From contig CADCVT010000323.1 of the NCBI GenBank assembly GCA_902806215.1, positions 1 through 5,341 of the forward strand: DNA of 5,341 bases, given 5' to 3'. A program made the translations under genes and the position numbers. Within the stretch, counting starts at the first letter, position 1. The number at the start of each line of letters is the position of its first letter. The notes under the pieces are model-generated. The model was not told where the DNA came from, made no database searches, and worked only from the letters and a program-made list of their open reading frames with translations. Source of the DNA: an uncultured Solirubrobacteraceae bacterium. GTDB taxonomy: Bacteria; Actinomycetota; Thermoleophilia; Solirubrobacterales; Solirubrobacteraceae. Below are positions 1 through 5,112 of this stretch, piece by piece.

Positions 1-240
1 AAGCTGCCGGTCGCTCAGGCCGAGCGCGTCGGCCAGCCGGTCGACCCCCACACGCGGATCGCGCAGCACGCGGCGATCGTCGCCGCGTCCCGCCTGTCGG
101 CCGGCGCGCGGAGGTCGCGCAGCGCGCTCAGCGGGAGCCCCAGCGCCGCACCGCCCGCACCCGGGCGAAACCGCGCGCCGACGATGACCGATCCGGGCGA
201 CCCCTCCACCACCACGGGGCCGTGTCCGGCCCGGCAACCA
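1..240 (-). pseudogene. Decayed AraC-family transcriptional regulator (DUF6597-like sensor domain plus start of HTH), partial
   Basis: Read on the minus strand, this stretch carries pieces of one AraC-type regulator in different frames. At about 238-221 it reads VAGPDT. From 221 the homology continues one frame over as GPVVVEGSPGSVIVGARF, then RPGAGGAALGLPLSALRDLRAP. One missing G in a G run near 221 would explain that shift. From about 77 to the edge a third frame reads RRVLRDPRVGVDRLADALG and then LSDRQL, the usual first half of an AraC helix-turn-helix. Intact relatives normally have several dozen residues between the RDLRxP segment and the HTH. Here only about a dozen codons remain, so an internal deletion is likely. 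The 5' part of the gene is absent: the homology ends at about 240, next to the inverted repeat at 246-296. The HTH frame may continue intact beyond the window. Family recognition is from motif memory; regulator activity is not expected from this copy. Confidence 0.66.
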
Positions 241-245
241 ACGCC

Positions 246-296
246 CCGCGAACGTCCGTCAGTGGGGCCATAGTCCCCTTTCACGGACGTTCGCGG
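246..296. repeat. Nested inverted repeat with 14-bp perfect outer arms
   Basis: The arms CCGCGAACGTCCGT (246-259) and ACGGACGTTCGCGG (283-296) are exact reverse complements. Inside them lies a second small stem, GGGG (264-267) with CCCC (275-278), around CCATAGT. The element sits where the AraC remnant loses its homology and about 50 bp before the next gene. No transposase is linked to it. It could be a REP/MITE-like dispersed element, a transcription terminator or a regulator-binding palindrome. The sequence alone does not decide between these. Confidence 0.75.
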
Positions 297-344
297 CCGA
301 TTCGTTGAAGACGCCGGGCGTGCGGTGCGGTGGAATACGCGGTG

Positions 345-1214
345 ATGCCCTCTCCCGACCTCGATGCCGCGGCCCAGTTCGTCGCGGCGAACGCCCGTGT
401 CCTCGAGCGCCGCCTTTTCGACCGCCGGTTCGGCGACGGCCCGGCCGCGCCGTTGCGCGACGCGGTCGCGGCCTATCGCAACCCGGACGGCGGCTTCGCC
501 CACGGGATCGAGCCCGACGCGCGGACGCCCCACAGCCAGCCGCTCGGGATCGAGTCCGCGCTGCGGATCCTCCACGAGGGCGACGCGTGGGACGACGACA
601 TGGTCTCCGGCGCGCTCGGGTGGCTGGCCGAGCACGAGGCGGACCCGGCCGGCGTGACGTTCGTCCTGCCGAGCGTCGAGGGCTGGCCGCACGCGCCGTG
701 GTGGGTGCCGGACGAGGGGCTGCCGCCGTCGCTCATCACGACCGGGCTCATCGCGGCGACGCTCCACGCCCGCGGGGTGGACCACCCGTGGCTCGACCGA
801 GCGACCGACTGGCTGTTCCAGCGCGCCGAGCAGCTCGACGGCGGTCACCCGTACGAGGTCCGCGGGACGCTCACGTTCCTCCAGCAGGCCCCCGACCGCG
901 TCCGCGCCGAGCAGATCGTCGCCGAGCGGATCGCATCGCTGCTCGCCACCGAGGAGTACGTCGCGCTCGACCCCGACGCGCCGGGCGAGGTCCACGGCCC
1001 GCTCGAGTACGCGCCCCGTCCGGACTCGCTCGCCCGCCCGCTCTTCGACGACGCGGTCATCGAACGCCACCTCGACCACCTCGTCGCCGCTCAGCGCGAC
1101 GACGGGAGCTGGACCTTCAACTGGCTCGCGTGGTCCCCGGCCGCCGAACGAGAGTGGAACGGCGTGATGACCGTCGAGCGCCTGTCACAGCTCAAGACAA
1201 ACGGCCGCTTGTGA
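345..1214 (+). CDS. QW-repeat / prenyltransferase-like alpha-alpha toroid protein, function unknown
   Basis: A 289-residue protein, probably cytoplasmic, with no signal peptide or membrane segment. It shows two glycine/aromatic repeat motifs of the terpene cyclase and prenyltransferase toroid type: YRNPDGGFAHGIEPD at residues 44-58 and AAQRDDGSWTFNW at 238-250. Between them are helical repeats and the aromatic cluster HAPWW at 116-120. The protein is about half the size of squalene-hopene cyclases, and I see no DxDD catalytic motif, so cyclase activity is not supported. Many such proteins are annotated only as hypothetical or 'prenyltransferase'. The ATG at 345 is preferred because the conserved-looking part begins right after it and a weak GGTGGA (329-334) lies upstream. 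In-frame GTG codons at 330 and 342 are alternatives. A TGGAAT at 331-336 could instead be a -10 for a leaderless message. It stands alone, convergent with the winged-helix gene, and is flanked by two different palindromic repeats. Confidence 0.82.
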   Translation: MPSPDLDAAAQFVAANARVLERRLFDRRFGDGPAAPLRDAVAAYRNPDGGFAHGIEPDARTPHSQPLGIESALRILHEGDAWDDDMVSGALGWLAEHEADPAGVTFVLPSVEGWPHAPWWVPDEGLPPSLITTGLIAATLHARGVDHPWLDRATDWLFQRAEQLDGGHPYEVRGTLTFLQQAPDRVRAEQIVAERIASLLATEEYVALDPDAPGEVHGPLEYAPRPDSLARPLFDDAVIERHLDHLVAAQRDDGSWTFNWLAWSPAAEREWNGVMTVERLSQLKTNGRL

Positions 1215-1228
1215 GGGGAGGGCCCATC

Positions 1229-1269
1229 AGGGGGGTCTGACCCCTTCTGTTTCACCGGGGGACGGACAG
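1229..1269. repeat. REP-like palindrome between convergent genes, possible terminator
   Basis: The core GGGGTC-T-GACCCC (1232-1244) is a perfect palindrome, extendable by two G-T wobble pairs and followed on the plus strand by CTTCTGTTTC. It continues into CCGGGGGACGGACAG, a GC-rich tail. GGGGTCTGACCCC followed by a TTTCA segment resembles dispersed REP palindromes known from many GC-rich bacteria, where they are often linked to REP-associated tyrosine transposases; this resemblance is from memory. With its T-rich flank it may end transcription of the plus-strand toroid gene. It also contributes the stop codon of the minus-strand gene (TGA at 1254-1252). Confidence 0.62.
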
Positions 1270-2328
1270 TGACAACTCTGCGGAGAAGTGCTCCGCGAGT
1301 CGCTCGGCTTCGTCGACGATCTGCGACGTCGCCCACTTCGGGAGCTTCGCGAACGGCTCGACCTCGACCTCGAGCCGTGCTCCCTTGCGCTCGTGGCTCC
1401 AGACCCCGGCGATCGAGCCGCCGACGATCACGGTTGGGGAGATCCACCCCGCCTGGCGGAAGACGCGGTCCTTCGCCGCCGCGGGGAGGAGCGCCTCGAT
1501 GTCGCGCGTCGAGTTGACGACGTACTGGTCGAACATCGGCACGAGCCGAGCCGCGCGCGGCGGCGCCGCCTCGAGCATCGCCGGCAGGTCCTCGGTCAGG
1601 ACCCAGCACTTCGCTCCTTCGACGTCGACGACCGTGGCCTCGTCCCCGAGCGCCTCGAGCCGCTTCTGCGCCCTCGCCGGCGACAACGCGTTCGAGCCCC
1701 ACCAGCGCGAGAGGTCCTCGCGCCGCGCGGGACCGTAGGCGGCCAAGTACTTCCGAGTGATCGCCGCGACCGCCTCGTCGACCGGCGGCCGCGAGACGGA
1801 GGGCGGCGCGGTGAAGACGACGTTCTGCCCGCGCGGCTCCCCGAACGCCAGCAGGCCTCGGAACGCCGCGGGCTTCAGGCACGAGCCGAACCCGTCGGCG
1901 AGCTTCGCCGCGTGCTCGGGGATCGCGGCGATGAGCTCCTCGCGCGTCTTCGGCCCATCGGCGACGGCCGCACCGACCGACGCGATCAGCGCCTCGACCT
2001 CGTCTGCCGACGAGAACCCGAACGCCCGCACCCAGGCTCCCTTCAGGAAGTGCTCGTAGGTCGAGAACGCGCTGTGCCAGGTCCCGAGCTCGTCGGCCGG
2101 GAGGAGGTGGAGGGTGCCCCGGACCGCCCAGGTCTTGATCAAGCCGTCCGTGGACGGCGCAGCTCCTCGGAACAACGACGTCAGCGAGGGAGTGGTCGCC
2201 ACCTGCGCGTGGAGCCCGCACAGCGCTCGCGCCACGTCGACGGGAGCGTCGAACGGGCGATCGACGAGGCCGTGGCGCTGCATGCGCCACGCGATCGCGG
2301 AACGCCACGTCAGCGCCGACCCGGTCAC
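1252..2328 (-). CDS. Winged-helix DNA-binding protein of the HTH_42 / AlkZ-YcaQ DNA glycosylase-like family
   Basis: A 358-residue protein matching the HTH_42 family of tandem winged-helix proteins, which includes the bacterial glycosylases AlkZ and YcaQ (AlkX) that remove bulky or crosslinked alkylated bases. Visible landmarks in order: GLHAQVATTPSLTSLFR (38-54, the catalytic-motif region), KTWAVRGTLHLLPADEL (65-81), YGPARREDLSRWWG (198-211), RLVPMFDQYVV (261-271), GWISPTVIVGGSIAGVW (304-320) and RLEVEVEPFAKLP (328-340). The length is normal for the family. The QxQ or QxD position reads H40-A-Q42, so repair activity is uncertain. The GTG start overlaps the TGA of the upstream coiled-coil gene as GTGA and has no clear Shine-Dalgarno sequence, implying translational coupling within an operon. 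The last residues (SVPR) and stop lie in the REP-like repeat, so the natural C-terminus may have been altered by it. The family call is firm; the exact substrate is unknown. Confidence 0.88.
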   Translation of the reverse strand: MTGSALTWRSAIAWRMQRHGLVDRPFDAPVDVARALCGLHAQVATTPSLTSLFRGAAPSTDGLIKTWAVRGTLHLLPADELGTWHSAFSTYEHFLKGAWVRAFGFSSADEVEALIASVGAAVADGPKTREELIAAIPEHAAKLADGFGSCLKPAAFRGLLAFGEPRGQNVVFTAPPSVSRPPVDEAVAAITRKYLAAYGPARREDLSRWWGSNALSPARAQKRLEALGDEATVVDVEGAKCWVLTEDLPAMLEAAPPRAARLVPMFDQYVVNSTRDIEALLPAAAKDRVFRQAGWISPTVIVGGSIAGVWSHERKGARLEVEVEPFAKLPKWATSQIVDEAERLAEHFSAELSLSVPR

Positions 2329-2849
2329 TTCGCCGGCGTTCGCGCCCTCGCCCCGCCGGGCAGCCGGTCGGCCACCCGCCCGAGCCGCTCGACCACGCCC
2401 TCCAGCGGCTCGGCCATCTCGATCGCCCGCTGCATCACCGGAAGCGCCTCGGCCAGCGCGGCGCCCTGCGCGCTGACGTCGCGCGCCGCCGCGACGACCT
2501 CCACGCCCTGCTCGAGGATCTGCGCGGCGCGCGCGTCCACGTCGTCCACGCGCGAGCCCAACGCGACGATCCGCTCGCCGAGCTCGAGGATCGCCTCGGC
2601 CCGCTGTTGGTTCGCGTCGAAGCGCTCGCCCATCGCGACGACCTGACCGCCCATCGCGACGATCTGCTCGCCGAGCTCGAGGATCGCCGTGCTGCGCTCG
2701 TCGATCCGGTCGCCCATCGCGAGGATCGCGTCGGCCCGCGCGTTCAGCGACTCCTCGACCCGCTCGAGCAGCCCGGCGGCCAGCGCCAGCGTGTGGAGGT
2801 CGTCCAGGGCGCGGAACAGGAGCCGGGGCGGGAGGAGCAACGGGTTCAC
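2325..2849 (-). CDS. Heptad-repeat coiled-coil protein, function unknown
   Basis: A 174-residue protein I do not recognise as a named family. Residues 1-30 form a leucine-rich, possibly amphipathic helix (MNPLLLPPRLLFRALDDLHT onward). Residues 41-115 consist of seven-residue units with an aliphatic start and frequent Gly at position five, for example ILAMGDR, ILELGEQ, IVAMGGQ, VVAMGER and IVALGSR. This fits a long amphipathic or apolipoprotein-like helix or coiled coil. The tail (120-174) is helical, ending in a basic, disordered-looking stretch. There is no signal peptide; peripheral membrane association is possible. It is the first gene of a two-gene operon, ending in a GTGA overlap with the AlkZ-like gene. 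The GTG at 2849 is the only sensible start: it follows a TACAAT -10 closely and codons upstream offer no alternative. The repeats are also visible in the DNA (see the separate entry). Confidence 0.8.
   Translation of the reverse strand: MNPLLLPPRLLFRALDDLHTLALAAGLLERVEESLNARADAILAMGDRIDERSTAILELGEQIVAMGGQVVAMGERFDANQQRAEAILELGERIVALGSRVDDVDARAAQILEQGVEVVAAARDVSAQGAALAEALPVMQRAIEMAEPLEGVVERLGRVADRLPGGARARTPAK
2563..2688. repeat. Internal direct repeats in the coiled-coil gene
   Basis: A 33-bp stretch at 2563-2595 recurs at 2656-2688 with one mismatch, offset by 93 bp (31 codons); both copies encode AILELGE(R/Q)IVA. Between them GCCCATCGCGACGA occurs twice 21 bp apart, and a related GCCCATCGCGA follows near 2711. 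The multiples of 21 bp fit growth of the heptad array by tandem duplication. Confidence 0.75.
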
Positions 2850-2859
2850 GGGCGACGCG

Positions 2860-2865
2860 ATTGTA
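2860..2865 (-). promoter_or_regulatory. Probable -10 element for the coiled-coil/AlkZ-like operon
   Basis: On the minus strand this reads TACAAT, one base from the TATAAT consensus. Its end is 10 nt before the GTG start at 2849, so transcription would begin only a few bases before or at the start codon. No Shine-Dalgarno sequence lies at normal spacing (GAGGAG at 2873-2868 is about 18 nt away) and no good -35 is visible. A near-leaderless message is inferred. Confidence 0.5.
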
Positions 2866-2869
2866 GGCT
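2864..2869 (+). promoter_or_regulatory. Probable -10 element for leaderless prfB
   Basis: TAGGCT fits the TANNNT form of the -10 and is followed by exactly seven bases (CCTCTGC) and the GTG start at 2877. That is the geometry expected when transcription starts at the first base of the start codon. The upstream bases are pyrimidine-rich and hold no Shine-Dalgarno sequence. It shares TA (2864-2865) with the opposing TACAAT, so the two promoters probably compete for polymerase. Confidence 0.5.
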
Positions 2870-2876
2870 CCTCTGC

Positions 2877-3983
2877 GTGTCCGACGCCGTCTCCGAGAGC
2901 CTCCCGATCCGCATCGCCGCGATCCGCGACGAGCTGACGCTGCTGCGCGAGTTCGTCGACCCCAAGGCGCTCGAGCAGCACGTCGCACGCTTCGAGCAGC
3001 AGATGCAGGCACCCGGCTTCTGGGACGACCAGGAGACCGCGACGCGCACCAACACCGACTACGCCCGCGCGAAGAAGCGCCTGGAGACCTTCCAGGGGAT
3101 CGAGGCCGAAGTCGAGGAGTTCGAGGGCCTCGCCGAGCTCGTCGCCGAGGACCCCGAGCTCGCCGCCGAGTTCACCGACCGCATCGCGATGGTCGAGGGC
3201 CAGCTCGCCGAGCTCGAGGAGCAGCGCCTCTTCGCCGGCCAGTACGACGCCGGCGACGCGCTCGTGACCGTCAACGCGGGCGCCGGCGGCACCGACGCCC
3301 AGGACTGGGCGGAGATGGTCCTGCGCATGGAGATGCGCTGGGCCGAGAAGCGCGGCTTCGGCGTCGACCTGCTCGAGGCGAGCCCGGGGGAGGAGGCCGG
3401 CATCAAGTCGGCGACCTTCCAGGTCAAGGGCGAGAACGCCTACGGCCTCTACAGCGCCGAGAAGGGGGTGCACCGCCTCGTCCGCCTCAGCCCGTTCGAC
3501 GCCCAGCACCGCCGCCAGACCAGCTTCGCCGCCGTCGAGGTCGCGCCGGTGATCGAGGGCGCCGCCGAGGTCGAGATCGACGAGGACGACCTGCAGATCG
3601 ACACCTACCGCGCGTCGGGCGCCGGCGGCCAGCACGTCAACAAGACCGACTCGGCCGTCCGGATCACGCACATCCCGAGCGGCATCGTCGTGCAGTGCCA
3701 GAACGAGCGCTCGCAGTCGTCGAACAAGGCGACCGCAATGGGGATGCTCCGCGCGAAGCTCGTCGAGCTCGAGGAGCGCAAGCGGGCCGAGGAGCTCGCC
3801 AAGGAGAAGGGCGAGGCGATGGACGTCGGCTGGGGATCGCAGATCCGCTCCTACGTCCTGCACCCGTACTCGATGGTCAAGGACCACCGGACGGACCACG
3901 AGGTCGGCGACACGAGCCGCGTCCTCGACGGGGATCTCGACGCGTTCGTCCGCGCCGAGCTGCACCGTCGGGCGGCCGCCTAG
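2877..3983 (+). CDS. prfB: Peptide chain release factor 2 (RF2), complete copy
   Basis: A 368-residue class I release factor that ends translation at UGA and UAA by triggering peptidyl-tRNA hydrolysis in the ribosome. The N-terminal helical domain (1-110) contains the APGFWDD segment (45-51). The stop-codon recognition tripeptide SPF is at 205-207 in LSPFDAQHRRQTSF, which identifies RF2 and not RF1. The catalytic GGQ is at 250-252 in SGAGGQHVNKTDSAVRITH. The C-terminal SQIRSYVLHPYSMVKDHRT and DGDLDAFVRAEL are typical of RF2. The length matches the family. The reading frame is continuous: where many bacteria have the CTT-TGA +1 frameshift site this gene reads E25-F-V-D28 with no stop, so the usual autoregulation is absent. 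The GTG start is chosen for the leaderless geometry and family length. The stop is TAG, which RF2 does not read. The ftsE gene that often follows prfB in Actinomycetota is not here. Confidence 0.96.
   Translation: MSDAVSESLPIRIAAIRDELTLLREFVDPKALEQHVARFEQQMQAPGFWDDQETATRTNTDYARAKKRLETFQGIEAEVEEFEGLAELVAEDPELAAEFTDRIAMVEGQLAELEEQRLFAGQYDAGDALVTVNAGAGGTDAQDWAEMVLRMEMRWAEKRGFGVDLLEASPGEEAGIKSATFQVKGENAYGLYSAEKGVHRLVRLSPFDAQHRRQTSFAAVEVAPVIEGAAEVEIDEDDLQIDTYRASGAGGQHVNKTDSAVRITHIPSGIVVQCQNERSQSSNKATAMGMLRAKLVELEERKRAEELAKEKGEAMDVGWGSQIRSYVLHPYSMVKDHRTDHEVGDTSRVLDGDLDAFVRAELHRRAAA
3837..3889 (+). repeat. 53-bp inverted repeat shared by the two prfB genes, copy 1
   Basis: This 53-bp stretch of the complete prfB matches the reverse complement of 5258-5310 at all positions but one (T3870). 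It encodes the RF2 segment SQIRSYVLHPY(S/T)MVKDHR. Synonymous sites are also identical across 33 and 19 uninterrupted bases. Confidence 0.85.
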
Positions 3984-3998
3984 CGAAGGCGACCGCCC
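3970..3998. terminator. Hairpin at the end of prfB, likely bidirectional terminator
   Basis: GGGCGG (3970-3975) pairs with CCGCCC (3993-3998); after one C-A mismatch, CGCC (3977-3980) pairs with GGCG (3988-3991). The seven-base loop TAGCGAA holds the prfB stop codon (3981-3983). There is no T tract. The site lies between convergent genes whose stops are 31 bp apart, so it could end transcription from both sides. Confidence 0.5.
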
Positions 3999-4014
3999 GT
4001 CCGATGCGAGGCCG

Positions 4015-5049
4015 CTAGGCCTTGCTGCCAGCCTCCACGAAGCTCACGCAGTCGCCCTGGTTCTTGAACGACCGGGTCCACATCGTGAAGCGACCCTTCT
4101 TGCAGTCGGCAGCAGACGAGGGGAGCTCCTCCTCGTCGCACGCCGTGCCGATGCCGTCACCGTCGGCGTCGGCCTGGTCGCCGTTCGAGATGTCGGCGCA
4201 GTTGTCGGTGCCGTTGGCGACGCCGTCGCCGTCACGGTCGGGGTCGCAGGCGTCGCCGATGTCGTCGCCGTCGGCGTCGGCCTGGTCGTCGTTGAAGACG
4301 TCGACGCAGTTGTCGACGCCATCGCGATCGCCGTCGCCGTCGGCGTCGTCGTTCGCCTCGAAGTCGTACGTGGTGCCGCCCATCGTCAGCGCGTCGACGG
4401 CGGTCGTCAGACCGGCGTTGCTGCTGCCCTGGTTGACGCCCGCGAGCTTGATCGTCGCGTTCGGGTTGTTGGTGACGATGTGGTCCATCGTCCGCTGACA
4501 CGTGGTGGATGCGCCCTGGCACTGATTCACGAGCGGCTGGGTCGACCACCACTTGCCGGTCCCGCTCGCGTTCCAGGTCTTCCACGCGCCGTTGACGATG
4601 GCGCCCTGGTTGAGGTTGTAGACCGGCTCGAACACGAGCGTGGCGAAGGTGAGGGGGCCGTCCGGTCCGTCCGGGTCGATCTGCACGTTGAGCGCGACGT
4701 GCTGGTTCCCGGTGCCGGCCGTGCGGTACGCGGCGTACGAGATCGGGCCGGCATCGGCGAGCTTCGTGCCCGCGAGGTCGTTCGTGAACGCGAAGACCTT
4801 GTGCGCGGATGTCGCCGTCGTGAACCGGAGGCTGCCGGTGCCGAGCGGCGCGGTGCCGGGACCCTCGACGAACGCCGCCGCAGAAGCAGGCGTCCCGATG
4901 CGGGTGTAGATCGCCCAGTCATCGATCTGCGGGGCGTTCTCGACGAGGCGCGTCGTGTCGCTCTCGATGATGACGGTGTCGGCGGAAGCCGGCGATGCGC
5001 TCAGCAGCGCGAAGACCGCGACGAGCGCGGCCAGGAGAAGCCTCTTCAA
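4015..5049 (-). CDS. Secreted protein with two thrombospondin type 3 repeats and a C-terminal Cys module
   Basis: A 344-residue exported protein. Residues 1-23 are a signal peptide (KR, hydrophobic core, ASA cleavage site before DTVIIES). Residues 24-230 form a beta-rich domain with Trp and Gly typical of carbohydrate-binding-like extracellular modules and a possible C177-C184 disulphide, ending in TTYDFE. Residues 234-305 hold two thrombospondin type 3 calcium-binding repeats (DNCVDVFNDDQADADGDDIG and DNCADISNGDQADADGDGIG, each ending xACD). Residues 316-338 (CKKGRFTMW...FKNQGDCVSFV) match a short Cys-bounded module that I recall at the end of many actinobacterial secreted proteins. The TTG start is chosen because AAGGGA lies about six bases upstream and the signal peptide starts there. 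An in-frame ATG at 5100 would add 17 residues before the signal peptide. It lies 63 bp downstream of the second prfB. The biological role is unknown; surface or matrix binding is a guess. Confidence 0.87.
   Translation of the reverse strand: MKRLLLAALVAVFALLSASPASADTVIIESDTTRLVENAPQIDDWAIYTRIGTPASAAAFVEGPGTAPLGTGSLRFTTATSAHKVFAFTNDLAGTKLADAGPISYAAYRTAGTGNQHVALNVQIDPDGPDGPLTFATLVFEPVYNLNQGAIVNGAWKTWNASGTGKWWSTQPLVNQCQGASTTCQRTMDHIVTNNPNATIKLAGVNQGSSNAGLTTAVDALTMGGTTYDFEANDDADGDGDRDGVDNCVDVFNDDQADADGDDIGDACDPDRDGDGVANGTDNCADISNGDQADADGDGIGTACDEEELPSSAADCKKGRFTMWTRSFKNQGDCVSFVEAGSKA
4135..4350 (-). other. Thrombospondin type 3 repeat region (two Ca-binding repeats)
   Basis: Codons 234-305 of the secreted protein. 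Each repeat follows the pattern DxDGDG...DNC...N.DQ.D.DGD.IG.ACD, in which Asp side chains bind calcium and the paired cysteines form disulphides. The DNA here is visibly repetitive (GCCGTCGGCGTCGGCCTGGT recurs at about 4156 and 4268), consistent with internal duplication. Confidence 0.85.
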
Positions 5050-5091
5050 GGTGATTCCCTTCAGGTAGGGCGCGGTGGGCTGTTCGGGACC

Positions 5092-5109
5092 GGCGGGCAT
5101 CGGCCCGCC
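5092..5109. terminator. Hairpin just after the second prfB
   Basis: GGCGGGC (5092-5098) and GCCCGCC (5103-5109) form a perfect 7-bp stem around a four-base loop, extendable by a wobble and one more pair. On the minus strand it begins within a few bases after the stop codon at 5115-5113. It has no T tract, so it may be a weak terminator or an mRNA 3'-end stabiliser before the secreted-protein gene. Confidence 0.42.
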
Positions 5110-5112
5110 AGG

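Noticed and set aside
15..1079. Long minus-strand open frame of 354 codons
   Set aside because: It is antisense to the toroid gene and rich in Arg/Val/Glu as GC-rich shadow frames are. Only its last part (about 221-80) is real AraC homology, and that belongs to the pseudogene.
2607..2876. Upstream extension of prfB to 2607
   Set aside because: The extension is antisense to the coiled-coil gene, has no RF2 homology and contains low-complexity residues; the GTG at 2877 gives the normal family length.
1252..3012. Reading the AlkZ-like gene as a 586-residue fusion starting at 3012
   Set aside because: The extra N-terminal part is Arg/Gly/Ala-rich shadow of the coiled-coil and prfB genes. The GTGA junction at 2325-2328 gives the real start.
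2325..3965. Minus-strand frame of 546 codons spanning the coiled-coil gene and all of prfB
   Set aside because: Upstream of 2849 it is only the complement of prfB. The start near the TACAAT element explains the gene.
4135..4350. CRISPR-like or minisatellite array suggested by repeated GCCGTCGGCGTC
   Set aside because: The repeats are in-frame Asp/Gly codons of the thrombospondin type 3 repeats, without spacers.
4022..4498. Plus-strand 158-codon frame opposite the secreted gene
   Set aside because: It is Ser/Pro-rich low-complexity sequence, the complement of the Asp/Gly-rich TSP3 repeats, with no domain or start signal.
5050..5100. ATG at 5100 as the start of the secreted protein
   Set aside because: It would put 17 residues before an evident signal peptide, and the hairpin at 5092-5109 overlaps it. 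The TTG at 5049 has AAGGGA at good spacing.
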